From positions 1,116,001-1,180,000 of the forward strand of contig NW_020194562.1 in NCBI RefSeq assembly GCF_002865645.1: a stretch of DNA of 64,000 nucleotides, read 5' to 3'. The position numbers were made by a program, and so were the translations under genes. Positions within the stretch are counted from its first letter, which is position 1; each line of letters opens with the position of its first letter. Below the pieces are notes generated by a model. That model saw only the letters and a list, made by a program, of their open reading frames with translations, ran no database searches and was not told where the DNA came from. Below are positions 22,441 to 33,352 of this stretch, piece after piece. This DNA comes from Hyaloscypha bicolor E. Its lineage: Eukaryota; Ascomycota; Leotiomycetes; Helotiales; Hyaloscyphaceae.

Positions 22441-25400
22441 TCTTTAGATTTAATAAGGGCTAAACCTACTAATATGAAAAGTATAATGGTACTTGCCTAT
22501 ATATAGTATATAAAGCTTTTAATATAATATCTCTTTTTCTTTTATTTCTATTTTATAGAGGGTTTTAGGAGAGCTTAAGACTTTATAGTATTTTAATAAT
22601 TACTTATTTCTAAAATCTTCTAGAATAAGCTAACGAAATTATATAACTTTCTAATAATACTATCTATATAAGAAAAAAGTCACGTAATATATAAGGATAA
22701 TATAATTAGTTTTCTATTTTATACTTACTCTATAAAATAGTAAAATGTCTTATAATAACTATTTACTAAATATAGAAATAAATAAAGCTTAATAGAAGAT
22801 ATGGGGTTAGTTTTTTCTAGCCGAGAATTATTAGTTCCGTTTATTAGAAGTACTAAACCCGTATAACGGCCCTATAACTATTTATATACTATAGTAGCTA
22901 TAAAGCTTATTAGAATCTCGGATAAATAAAATAAGAATCTAAAGTTTAGATAAGAACTTTTAAGAAATATAAGGAATAATAAGAGCTTACTAGTATAGCT
23001 ATAGTAAAAAACTCGTACTAAAGTATAAATAAAGGCTTCTTATAAATTAGGCCAAAAAGTAATAATATAAATATAAAATTTTCTTCTAAAAGTATTAAAT
23101 TACTAATAAATAGCTATTTAATACTACTAATCTTTTATTTTTATAGACTTATAAATTAATATAGAATTTAAGATATTTAAAGTTAAAGTATCTTTAGCTT
23201 TTCTTAGTATATAGGGTTTCTCGGTATATAGGAATAGATATTACTTCTTTTACTATAGCTTTAAATAAAATACTAATTTCTTAATATAATTCTATATAAG
23301 CTCTAATTAAATACTTATTTAGGTTCTTTTCAAAGAGATATATTCTTATTAGTAGAGATTACTAAGAATAGAGATCCTTTATATAAGTAATAAGACGAAT
23401 TTCTAATAAGTTAATTAATATTTCTAGCTTATTCTTTATTATATCTTATTAGTATTAAGTAAATTCCGTTATTTATAAAAATATAGATCTTACTAATATA
23501 TTTTAAAAGCTTTTTATAGTATTTCATTCTCTATCTAATATAATCTAGATTACTTAGTTAAGGCAAAGCTATTTTTTTTTAATAGTTAGATATATTTATA
23601 ATTAAACTTACCTTAATTATTTATATAGCTTAAATTAATAAAGTATTATTTTATAGATTTTTTTCTAAACTATTTATTTTTATAAAAATCTCTTTCTAGC
23701 TTCCTTTATATAGTAAATATTAATATATAAATTTAGAAAAATAAAGATATATTATCTAATAGAAGATTATAGTATGGCCTCTAAATAATTATAGGGACCT
23801 AATATAGCTCCTTTGCCTAATTTATTAGAGGTAAAGTAATTACTACTATTTAGGCTTTATATTAGTTATAGTTTTCTATAAATAATAATATATTATAGAA
23901 TAAATACTAATTACTAAAGCCTAATTCTATAAAGATTAATAGATATTACTTAAGTCTAAGATATATTTATTTGAATTCTATATTTATAATTTTATAAAAA
24001 AAGTTATAATATAATTTATATATCTTAGAAAGCAAATATTCTTACCTAAAAATAATACTTCTTTTAGAACTTTCTAGATTATAAAAGCGGCTCTATATTA
24101 TTCCGGGCTAATTATATATTTAGTACCTTTAATATACTTGCCTTATAACAGATATTTATAATATACTTTTAATAATAGATACGGGAATAAGATTATAAAC
24201 CAAGTTACTAGCTAAAAATAATACTTATATAATATAATAGTTTTCTTTTTTAACTTGCCTCAAACTCTATAATTTATTTATAACTTATAATAGCTTCTTT
24301 CTCCCAAGAATTCTTATTTTCCGGATAATTCTTTTATTTAATAAGGTATTTAACTCTTCTATATAATACTTACTTCTTAAATAATTATATACCCGAATAA
24401 TTCCCTTAATAGATTACCTTAAACTCTTTAATAAACTCCGAGCTTATATCTTTCTATCTCTCTTATATATTGCCCTTATACGGAAATTCTCTCTATTTTA
24501 TAAGATACTAAGTTATTTTGCCTTATTTCTATTTAGTAAATAATATTTTAGCCTCTTATATCTTTCTCTTAGTATTAATTATAATTAGCTAACTATTATA
24601 AAGCAGCTATATTACTAAGCTTTCTATATATCCTAATATAGTTATTAGTATATTTCCGTAAGTATTCTTAATTAAGTCAGTAATAGCTAGTAGACTTAAT
24701 ATAGAAAAAGGAAGAGTATTTTAAAGCTCCGGATTAACTAACTTTATTAGAGTACTAAATAGATATAATAGAGAAATCTCGGGGCTAGATAGAATCCAGT
24801 TCTCCTAAAACTTAATAGAAAAAGAAATAGTATTTATAATTATATTAAAATACTAAGATTTAAAATTACTAAGGAAATTAATAATAGTAGCTTCTAATAA
24901 AGTTATCTAGAGAGAATAGTAATTCTCTCTAGCCTAAGAAACTATTTCGAGAATATTATTTAATAGAAATAAGAGTAAAGTATTTATATTATAATAGTTA
25001 TTATAATTATCTCAGATATTACTAACTAGGCTACTATAATGTAATAAGGAACTACTAGATATTACTATTATTTTAATATTATTTACTAGATATAGATTAA
25101 AATCTATTACTAAGATATTTATAAATATATAACTAAGAGAATCTTTAGAATAACCTTTAGGGACTAATTTTTAATTATCTGGTACTTTATAGTTCTTATT
25201 TTCTAGCTTTCTTTAAAATTAAGGCTACTTCTTCTTAATAATACCTAATATTTTAGTATTATTACTTTTTTTTTTTTAATATTAGTATTTCTTTTATATA
25301 TCTGACTTATAAGTACTATATATATTTCTAAGATAGTTTTATAAGTCTAATTCCGAATAAAGTACTATAATATATAATAAATATAAATATAGGATAGAGT

Positions 25401-28015
25401 TCTTATTATTTAGATTCTTAATATACTCTAGAATATAATTAAAGATATATCTTTACTAATTTATCTAATTATAGAACTATTTTATTTATATAGCTACTAG
25501 TAGCCATTTTTTCCTTATATATCTGCTATAATATCTAATATAAGTAATAGTATAATAGAAAGTAACTAGTTTATATTAGAGAGATATATTAAGATTATTA
25601 ATATAACCTTAGTAATAAGCTTTCTAATTTATCTTACTAGTTATTTACCTATTATATTAGAAGTAAAATTTAATAGAGCCAAATTACTTCTTATAATAGT
25701 CTTTAGAATACTAGTATATATACTTCTATTTTTCTTTTATAATAATATTAATATATTTTATTAATAGAAGTAATACTAATAAAGGGAAACTATTTTTATT
25801 CTTTAATCTTCTGGCTATAGATTAGTACTAGATAGTAATCTCCTATAGATTATAATACTTTCTAGTATATAATACAGGAATTATTTATATAAAGTATAAT
25901 AAGGTTTTAGAAGGTAAAGATATTTTCTAAATTCTATAATAGGGTAATAATTAATAAAATATAAATAAGGTAATTATATTTAGGAACTATATAGTAAATA
26001 ATATAGTTAAAATAATTATAATACTACTTATTCTGGTTATTTATCTTATATTAGATAATATATACTTATTATTATATTCTATAATAATTTACTAACTTTT
26101 TAGTAATAAGCTTTTAATACTAATTATAAATATAATACTATTAAACCTTAAGCTTTTAATACTTTTTTTCTATAATAGAAGCCGTAATCTAAATAGAGAG
26201 ATTATTAATCTACTTACTAAGATTAGTAAAGTCCTAATATTACCTTAGTTTATTTAGATACTTTTTTGGAAGTAAATATTAGAGATCCGGATTTCTTTTT
26301 ATAAATATAGAGCAGAAATCTTCTATAAGATTCCGCCGGAACTTCAGGCCAAAAAAGACTATTATATTAGAAAGTAATTAATTTATTAATAGAAAATTAA
26401 TATATTAGAGTTTAATAATCTATAAAATAACTAGATATAGGAAAGTAAAAAGTAAAAAAGGAGAGGAAGGAATCTAAAGTATAGTTCTTATATACCTATT
26501 AGTAGATAGCGATTTCCTCTAGTATATTATAAATTAGATAACTTATATATATTAGTAAGCGTTTCCTGAGCTTCTATAGTAAGCTATTTTATAGGCTTCT
26601 ATAGTAAACTATTATAAATGAAAGTAGTAAAGCTAATATTAGTAATTAAACCTGGTACTAGAAGAACTAGTAAGCTAGTACTAATTCAATATATTATACT
26701 ATCTATATTACTTATATTATTTAAGTAGTAGCTAATAAGAGTTTTTAAGTTCCTATATATAGTAAACTTTATAACCTGCCCTAGTAAATAGCTACTATCT
26801 ATTACTAATTAGCTTATTATATTATAAACTTATTTAAAGTAAGTATTTCTTATTATTTATCTTAATAAACGCTTTATAACGAATAATATAAAGCCCTATT
26901 TCTCTTATAAAATCGGCTCTTTTTACCTAGTTTAAATATTAGTAGCTCTATATAGTCTCGTTTTTGGTTTTTTTAGTTAGTCTATTTATAGATATTTCCG
27001 GAAAGACTAAATTATTTAATATCCCGTTTATTTAATCTATAATCCGGTACTTTTTACCTAATAGTAGTCTAGTAATAAGAATATCCTTAATAGTATTATA
27101 GTTCCTAAATATACTGGCCGAAATAATAATAATAAGTAAAAATAAGAGGCTATTAGTAGAAAGAGTAAGTGCGGGTTTTAATTTCTTATATAATAGATAT
27201 TTTAGTCTATATATAAGCTATTAGTAACTACTTAAGCTTTAGAATAAATTACTTTAAACTTATTTTTTCGAAATATCTTATATTTCTTTAGAAAATTCTC
27301 TTTTGAAATTTATTTTAATCTCTAGCTTTCTATCTTTCTATATAACTATATAAATAAGGTTCTATTAGTAATAGTTAGTATGAAAATCAGGGTTTTATTT
27401 CTACTTTAGATTTAGTATTTTACTTTATATATTACCTTATATATTTCCTATAATCTTATAAAAATATAGTAATATATCTTTAATAAGGTATTTAAATCTA
27501 TATAGTATCCTTTATAGATATAGTTATAATAGTTATACTATTATAAGAGCTCTTTTATATTAATATAGTTCTTTATTATTAAGAATATAGGTGCCTTTTT
27601 CTTTATTAATAGTAGAATTATATATCTAAATATATCTTTAATATACTATTTTTCTTATTAGTAAATATATTATATATTAATACTTTAGAATAGGCTAGCC
27701 TATAGATATACTTATAGGAGCTACCGAGTTATAGACTTCTAGAGAAATAGTAAAGTTTTTCTTATATTACTATATTAATATAAGTTTTTATATCTTATTT
27801 CATACTATTTTAATAGTTGCTTTTCTCGTCTCTTTATCTAGTTTACCGGGGATTAAGTATACTATAGCTTTAGTAATATACTTTATATCTTCTATATTAT
27901 ATAAGTCCGATCCTGGATATTTCCTTTTATACCTAAGATATATTAGTACTTGCTATTCTTGACTTTATAATATTAGTAATATATGCTTCCTAAAAATCTC
28001 ATATTATATTATATT
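22441..28015 (-). pseudogene. RIP-saturated block; body of a large unidentified minus-strand gene with a chromodomain-like segment
   Basis: CpA/TpG are nearly absent. From 28,040 downward the minus strand has protein-like frames with stops mainly at former W/Q sites: VLIYLRYKRKYPGSDLYN (about 27,900-27,960) and, near 25,140, KLVPKGYSKDS. At about 24,385-24,235 a chromodomain-like segment reads RVKYLIK-x-KNYPENKNSW followed by EKEAII. The chromodomain first suggested a Ty3/gypsy integrase tail, but I could not find reverse transcriptase or integrase signatures upstream of it. The frame may continue from the intact start at 28,166. No identification beyond the chromodomain is possible by eye. 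Confidence 0.4.
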
Positions 28016-28019
28016 ATGA

Positions 28020-28166
28020 TTAACTGGTTTTTTCATTAAGTTTTCTGTAAACCGGATTACTATTGATCCCGGACCTGTCCTTGGAGAGCCCATCCCTCAG
28101 GGCTGCCTCTATCCGCTCGTCTGGATTCAGTTCTCTCTTATTCCCTTTTGCCCGCTCGGTGCTCAT
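28020..28166 (-). pseudogene. Intact first ~45 codons of the unidentified gene
   Basis: The ATG at 28,166-28,164 opens a frame of 48 codons (MSTERAKGNKRELNPDERIE and on, ending VYRKLNEKTS, stop 28,020). One base off, the frame continues (KPVNHNII) into the RIPped minus-strand frame described at 22,441-28,015, so a 1-nt indel near 28,030 probably ended the original gene. Codons here are normal. RIP begins within 20 bp after this point. The family is not recognised. Confidence 0.45.
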
Positions 28167-28400
28167 GGTATAGGCGTGGATGTGTAGATCTGGAGTGGAA
28201 ACGAGAAAAGAAGGTCTGGCTTGAGGAATGGGAGTAATTGGAAAGAGAGGTGAGAAGAGGATGAGAAGAGGGTGAGAAGAAGTGAGAGGATGGACGAGAG
28301 GATGTGTGAGGAGATGTGTGAGGAGATGTGTGAGAAGGAGAGAAGATAGGAGATAAAATATGTTAAGGCAAGAGGGAGATAGCCATTTATAGAGTATGAA
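28167..28400 (-). promoter_or_regulatory. TATA box and CT-rich leader of the gene starting at 28,166
   Basis: On the minus strand CTATAAATGG (about 28,380-28,389) is followed by about 200 bp of almost pure pyrimidine plus A, including three repeats of CACACATCTCCT, directly up to ATACCATGAGC. This is a classic fungal core promoter and leader. It is intact although the gene it served is RIPped. Confidence 0.6.
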
Positions 28401-28710
28401 GCCCTAGGCAAACCGCAGAGAATGACGTCAGGCATGTGCCGTTTTGCATGAAGACGGGCAGACGGGAGTAACTGTCTGAGAATGAGTTCTGGCTAATACA
28501 GGTGGTGAAAGTGCAGTGGGAACAGATTTGGGATCCCTTGGCTGGGAAAGGGGGCCTTTTCGGGTCCCTCGCCAAAAGTTGACGATGTCTGGTGAGATGG
28601 GTGAGCAGACCTGAGCAGACATGAGCCGAAGGTGAGCCGGGCCTGAGCCAGCCTGAGCAAAGGCGGCGCGAGATTACGAGAACTTGATGGGTGGGAGGCG
28701 TCGAGATTCC

Positions 28711-29357
28711 GGTCATATAACACTATATATCATATCGCAATCCTTAAATTGATCACTTCCAACATCTGAAAGTTCACTATCCTCTTCCTTAACTGCCTGA
28801 TCTTCTTCCTCTTGCTCAATTTCCTCATCCTCATCCTCGTCCTCATCCTCAATCTCAGTTTCTTGATCTTATCTATCAGAATTGACTTCTAATTCTCTAT
28901 TGCTCCTTCAGCAAGCCAGTCCCTTGCACGTTCTCTCCTTCCGTTTGAGACGGGCTGACTTCTGCATGACCTCTTATTATGTCCCCAATCAAGGCAGTTA
29001 CCACACCGGGTCTGTGTTCTTTGCCATGTGCCTTTACGGATTCGCTTTGTACGAGGACGGCCAGCTTGCTTCCGGAGGATAGCAGGTTTGATATTACCGT
29101 CTACTGCTAGATCTTCGATTAAGATAGGAGAGAGAGGGTGGCCATATGTTTTTCTATATGCTCTCGTTGAATATGCATTATAAAAGAAGCTGAGCGAGTC
29201 TTCAGCCTGATACTTTGCAGCAGCAATTGCATGAGCACAAGGAGACTGGTATTCGTAAAAGGACCCACAATCGCATTCCTTCTTAGCAAGATTGACAATA
29301 TGTTTCCTGCCAGATGTTAACATAGGTATGATTTGATAATGATCTTGATTGAGCATA
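28711..29357 (-). pseudogene. C-terminal part of a MULE (Mutator-like) transposase
   Basis: The readable frame (29,356-28,889, 155 codons) has a SWIM zinc finger (CDCGSFYEYQSPCAHAIAAA, pattern CxCxnCxH) and a CCHC zinc knuckle (CGNCLDWGHNKRSC), the usual C-terminal pair of fungal MULE transposases. A TAG at 28,889 ends the frame. In the next frame an acidic tail (repeated Asp-Glu) runs to a TGA at about 28,711, so a frameshift separates the two. The catalytic DDE core is missing: upstream, at about 29,360, the sequence becomes a copia LTR. Little RIP. Confidence 0.8.
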
Positions 29358-29466
29358 CCCTTCTAAGAGGGTGGGGAGGCGACCATTATATAGAACAGTG
29401 TCAGAAGTCCTACCCGATAAAAAGCAAAACACACTAACGGAACCCCACTTCAACAGGCCCCCTTGA
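29358..29466 (-). repeat. Ty1/copia polypurine tract and truncated 3' LTR
   Basis: On the minus strand a purine tract AAGGGGG (about 29,458-29,466) precedes TGTTGAAGTGGGG, the start of an LTR, 40-50 bp after the copia stop codon at 29,505. The LTR has a TATATAA box and breaks off after about 95 bp where MULE sequence begins. Confidence 0.6.
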
Positions 29467-29504
29467 GCTGGATATGGGTAACAATATAAAGGCCACAAAA
29501 GACA

Positions 29505-29960
29505 TTAATATCTCTCTGGGCTCGAAGCATCTCTGAACGCATAGAATGCATCTTTTGGCAACGCCTTCGTGAAACCATCAGCCATTTGTCGACTTGTTTG
29601 TATGTATTCCAGTTCAATATCTCCGTCCGCAATCTTCTCTCGAATGAAGTGATGTCGGAGAGCAATATGTTTGGTTCGAGCGTGAAACTTGGGGGCTTTT
29701 GCAAGAGCAATAGCACCTTGGTTGTCGGCGTAAATGATCGTTGCGTAAGGGGATTCGTCAGTCGGGCATAGTTCTTGAAGGAGTTGTCGTAACCAAATGG
29801 CTTCTTTTGCTGCAACTGTCTGTGCCATGTACTCTACTTCGCAGGTCGAGAGCGCCACCGTAGGTTAACGCTTCGAGGACCAACTAATTGCACCGCTTCC
29901 AATATCGAACACAAATCCCGACGTTGATCTTCGAGTTTCTAAGTCATCTGCCCAGCTATC
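29505..29960 (-). pseudogene. Ty1/copia polyprotein C-terminus (RNase H)
   Basis: The minus-strand reading has the copia RNase H landmarks: SWADDLETRRSTSGFVFDIG, GAISWSSKR, then after one TAA (former Gln) PTVALSTCEVEYMAQ, AKEAIWLRQLL, IYADNQGAIALAK, ARTKHIALRHHFIREK and ADGFTKALPK. The stop lies at 29,505. Everything upstream of the last ~150 residues of the polyprotein is absent, lost into the unrelated sequence after 29,960. Light mutation only. Confidence 0.88.
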
Positions 29961-30020
29961 TCGCACGACAAACTAAACAAATAGCTCGTGTAAATAAGCA
30001 AAAGGCTGAGATTATTCTAA

Positions 30021-30207
30021 TGTCACGGGTCGGCAATAATATCCTCAATTAAATAGTTTCCCTAAATATAAGAAGAATAATCTAAGGAGAGAAAGCTAGG
30101 CTTAAGCTTAGCACGGTAATATGTTCTCTATACGGAGCTATTAGCAGGGCAACGCAGGCACCTTGGGCTCTAAGACACCCAGTCCTACTACGGGTCTTAA
30201 CCCGTCA
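30021..30207. repeat. Possible solo LTR
   Basis: The segment begins TGTCACGGGT and ends AACCCGTCA, an imperfect inverted pair as at LTR ends, with a moderately AT-rich interior. No target duplication and no second copy is visible in the window. Confidence 0.3.
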
Positions 30208-30764
30208 TAGCTACATCCACTTTTGCAATACCGAAAACCTCACTCATGGAGAGCTGCTTGCTCCGTTCGATAGTCAATAGCGTATAGAGTAAATACTTCA
30301 GGTTTGGTAGCTCTGCTGGGAACGTTCCTTGCAGCCAATACTTGAAGAATTGCCCAAATGGAGGAGACGGGTGAGGTCGCAAATGTCGAGGAGCAGAAAA
30401 GTGACGAATCGCCCAAGTGGGGGTGGGGGAGACCAGATCGAGGGTGTCGAAAGCAGAAAAGTGACGTTGTGATAGATGAGGACGAAGGGAAGCAATTGTT
30501 GAGTTCGAAGATTGGTTCTTTGCTTTTTAGAGATCGACTTCAGACTGGAATGGTTTCCAGCGAGCCAAATTGGCTATCATATGCATCGAATTCACAAGCA
30601 AGAAGCCATCCCCTTGAACAGAATACACATAAATGCATTTGAATTTACATCTTCACTCTTCTCGATTCTGTGACTGGTAGCCCTCCGTCACTGAAAAATG
30701 CCTGGATTTAGCCTTGTTGACATGTGATTGATCCGTTCCTTTTAACTGCTTTCCCCCACCTCGT

Positions 30765-33293
30765 TCAATGAAGTACATACTTCCTCAATTCTCTCTTCCC
30801 ATCATTCCACTCCTCAACCGCTCTCCCATCCATGTAGCCGTTGATATACACATCACCCACAAACCGGTACTCACACCTCGTACCTTCCAGCCGCAGAAGA
30901 ACTAGGGTCGAACAACCCAGAGGGACGACGACGACATCGCCGGGCAACATAAAGCCAGTACCCATCCCAATCCGGCCCTCCTCTGTACGACAAAAGCATC
31001 GTCCCATCATCCGATCTCCAAAATGCTTCTGGAGAAATTGCCTGCATTCTTCGGGTTTGACATCTACCTTCGCATCGACGTACTTTTGTAATTCGAGATC
31101 GAGTGGAAGTTGAGGCAAGCGCTTGCGGATAAGGGAGGCGAATATGTGGTAGGTGGTGGTCAGCCACTGATTTGATCCATTGTAAGCAGCAGGTACCTGG
31201 CCGAGACTAATAGTCCTGCAGAAGCCCTCTTGGACCAGTAAACCCCATTCGTTGGTTTCGTTGTCGTCGACCAGACTACCTAGAAGTAAGGCTCTCCAGT
31301 GTAGAAATGCCATGAGGTAATCGCCGATTGTGCAAACAGTGCCTACAGCAACGCCATGAATATTGATGGTATCTAGGTAGATTGCCGACATTTCTAGCTT
31401 ATTTAGACGCTCATCGAGAAATTTGCACTTGGCCTTTGTGGTGCCCCCTGCTGAAAAGTGGTATGCGTGGCCTATAGCTATTGTTTGAGGGATGTGTGAC
31501 CAGTCGGGGACGTAAGAGGGTAGATTTGCTGAACCTATATGGATCGGGAAATGAATAGCATCACATATGACATCCACGTGCTCAGTCGTCTTCAAGAGAT
31601 AGTCCACGATTTCAGTGTATATATCCTTGACTAAAAGGTTATAATCTGCACGAGAATCGTTGCGGATCTCCTCTGGCAGAATACCAAGGACCCCAAAGAG
31701 CTTGTCTTTTGCATCTGAGGTAATCTTCCGTCGGCAAGCACGTAAAACTGCAAGTAGAGCATCTTCTTGAAGTCCTATGTATGATTGAAGATCTGGAAGG
31801 CTGGCGGGGCCTTGGTATACTAAGACCTGGGATGCACTCAACTGGTTTGGCGATGTTGTAATTCTTCCGCTATCTCTTTTGGAACCTGGGAGAGCATGGT
31901 CTAAGTCACGTCTGCATCGACTGAAGGTTTGAGAGGCGAGTTGGTACGTCTTCCACGGGAGTTTGGTGGATCCACAGTATACTTCAATTGACCTCGCGTT
32001 GTATATTTCTTGGACCACCCACAACCTTCTCCAATAATCCCTTTCGAATAGTGCAACTACTGCTGTAAGGTCACTTTGCGCTCTTGATAGTATCAAGCTC
32101 AAGACCCTCTCTAGAGACTTTGCTTGATCTGCAATGTCGCGGAGAAGATCTGTTGCGCGTGCACTGTCATCTTCCTCTGGCCCTAGCCAGATTGCTACGG
32201 ACCCAGCCGTCGAGTATATGTTGGTCATGAGCTGGACCTGCTGAGTGCGTTCACCCCTATTCTGTTGATCTATACAAAGGGCATCTACCCACACCATTGC
32301 AGACTCAGCCTTCTGGCGAAGCGCTTCCAAGGCACCATATAGGCTGACAGATATGGGGATGAGAGACCCTTCCAATTCGATTTTTCTTGTGTTTCCGGCA
32401 TCCCCCCAGGCGTAAGAAAGAGCCACATATCGAGGTGGATTCTCCAGCGAAGAGTGGAGTATTTCGCACTTAATCATAGTCTTCCTTTCCGGAAGAAGCC
32501 TCACCAACCTGAATTCCATGTCCTGAAGGGGCCTATACTGATATGCTTTGTCCCCGAGCACTCCAGACCGAGACGATCCAAATGAAGAATTTGAGAAGTC
32601 TACAGAGGTTGTAGGTGTGCTGCCCCATGGCTGTCCAGTCAGATGTGTCGGGGTCACCACCCTTCTCTTCGGAGTTCTCTCGCCCTCCGAGCGCTTCAGC
32701 CCATGTGAAGGCCACCCAGACGAAGAGTTGTCAGCTGGGTCTAGAGGAGTCGAATAACCAATATCAACCTTCCGAGGTATTATTTGGGAGGGGCGAGGTG
32801 GTTGGGGAGGAAGCGTCCATTGATCAGGCGGTGGGATATGTTCATATTTATGGACCCGCGGATTCTTGCGGCTGGTTGCGTTCGTAAGCTTGCCGCCTTT
32901 GCCGCGCTGATCGAAGGTAGTAGGTAATGGGATTCGTGGGTCCCTTGGAGGTGAAGGGATCCGAAAATCCGAGGCAACGGGGGGGGCTAGTCTTGGAGCG
33001 AACGGAGGAGGTGATGGAAATCGTGCCGCGGTCGAAGGGAGAGGAGATGATGGAAATCGTGCCGCGGTCGAAGGGAGAGGAGGTGATGGAACTCGTGCCG
33101 CGTACGAAGCGTTCGGGCGACGTGGGGATAAAAGAGGCAGTAGAACCGGTGCCATGCCTGAAGGTGCCTCGTAGCGATTGTCTTCGTATGCAGGCGGATA
33201 TTGAGATGGATGATTTTGATGTTCATTGTGAAGGCGGCCATCTGAAGCCTGGTGAACCAGGCGACTTCTATCCAGGTCAAACATATTCTCCAT
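30765..33293 (-). CDS. HET-domain protein, 842 aa
   Basis: An intact single-exon gene. Residues 1-240 are disordered and rich in Pro and Ser, with a PY motif (QYPPAYEDN) and a 12-aa repeat (RFPSSPLPSTAA, about 2.5 units). The HET domain follows at about 250-440: LSYAWGDAG, VWVDALCIDQ (the catalytic-like HET core), IYSTAGSVAIWLGPE and YWRRLWVVQEIY. The C-terminal 400 residues include FGVLGILPEE and IPSYVPDWSHI-like words (SYVPDWSH) typical of this HET subfamily. HET domains trigger or control incompatibility cell death; the domain may act as an NADase-like or TIR-like signal. The start at 33,293 is the first Met of the open frame. No NACHT or repeat sensor is present. No RIP. Confidence 0.9.
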   Translation of the reverse strand: MENMFDLDRSRLVHQASDGRLHNEHQNHPSQYPPAYEDNRYEAPSGMAPVLLPLLSPRRPNASYAARVPSPPLPSTAARFPSSPLPSTAARFPSPPPFAPRLAPPVASDFRIPSPPRDPRIPLPTTFDQRGKGGKLTNATSRKNPRVHKYEHIPPPDQWTLPPQPPRPSQIIPRKVDIGYSTPLDPADNSSSGWPSHGLKRSEGERTPKRRVVTPTHLTGQPWGSTPTTSVDFSNSSFGSSRSGVLGDKAYQYRPLQDMEFRLVRLLPERKTMIKCEILHSSLENPPRYVALSYAWGDAGNTRKIELEGSLIPISVSLYGALEALRQKAESAMVWVDALCIDQQNRGERTQQVQLMTNIYSTAGSVAIWLGPEEDDSARATDLLRDIADQAKSLERVLSLILSRAQSDLTAVVALFERDYWRRLWVVQEIYNARSIEVYCGSTKLPWKTYQLASQTFSRCRRDLDHALPGSKRDSGRITTSPNQLSASQVLVYQGPASLPDLQSYIGLQEDALLAVLRACRRKITSDAKDKLFGVLGILPEEIRNDSRADYNLLVKDIYTEIVDYLLKTTEHVDVICDAIHFPIHIGSANLPSYVPDWSHIPQTIAIGHAYHFSAGGTTKAKCKFLDERLNKLEMSAIYLDTINIHGVAVGTVCTIGDYLMAFLHWRALLLGSLVDDNETNEWGLLVQEGFCRTISLGQVPAAYNGSNQWLTTTYHIFASLIRKRLPQLPLDLELQKYVDAKVDVKPEECRQFLQKHFGDRMMGRCFCRTEEGRIGMGTGFMLPGDVVVVPLGCSTLVLLRLEGTRCEYRFVGDVYINGYMDGRAVEEWNDGKRELRKYVLH

Positions 33294-33352
33294 GGTCGCT
33301 GAATTGACTGACGCTCGTGAATACGCTTCGCTGATATGCGTCTCGTGGGAAA

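Noticed and set aside
22441..28015. A Ty3/gypsy polyprotein on the minus strand
   Set aside because: Only the chromodomain-like segment supports it. No reverse transcriptase, RNase H or integrase motif and no LTR pair could be read, unlike in the clear gypsy at 57,953-64,000.
3080..28166. A Starship captain (DUF3435 tyrosine recombinase)
   Set aside because: I looked through the RIPped frames on both strands for its conserved words and found none that I could defend.
28163..28435. 90-codon minus-strand frame rich in Ser/Leu/His
   Set aside because: It is the translated CT-rich leader between the TATA box and the ATG at 28,166, not a protein.
32927..33307. Plus-strand 126-codon frame antisense to the HET N-terminus
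   Set aside because: It is the complement of the Pro/Ser repeat region of the HET gene and has no independent support.
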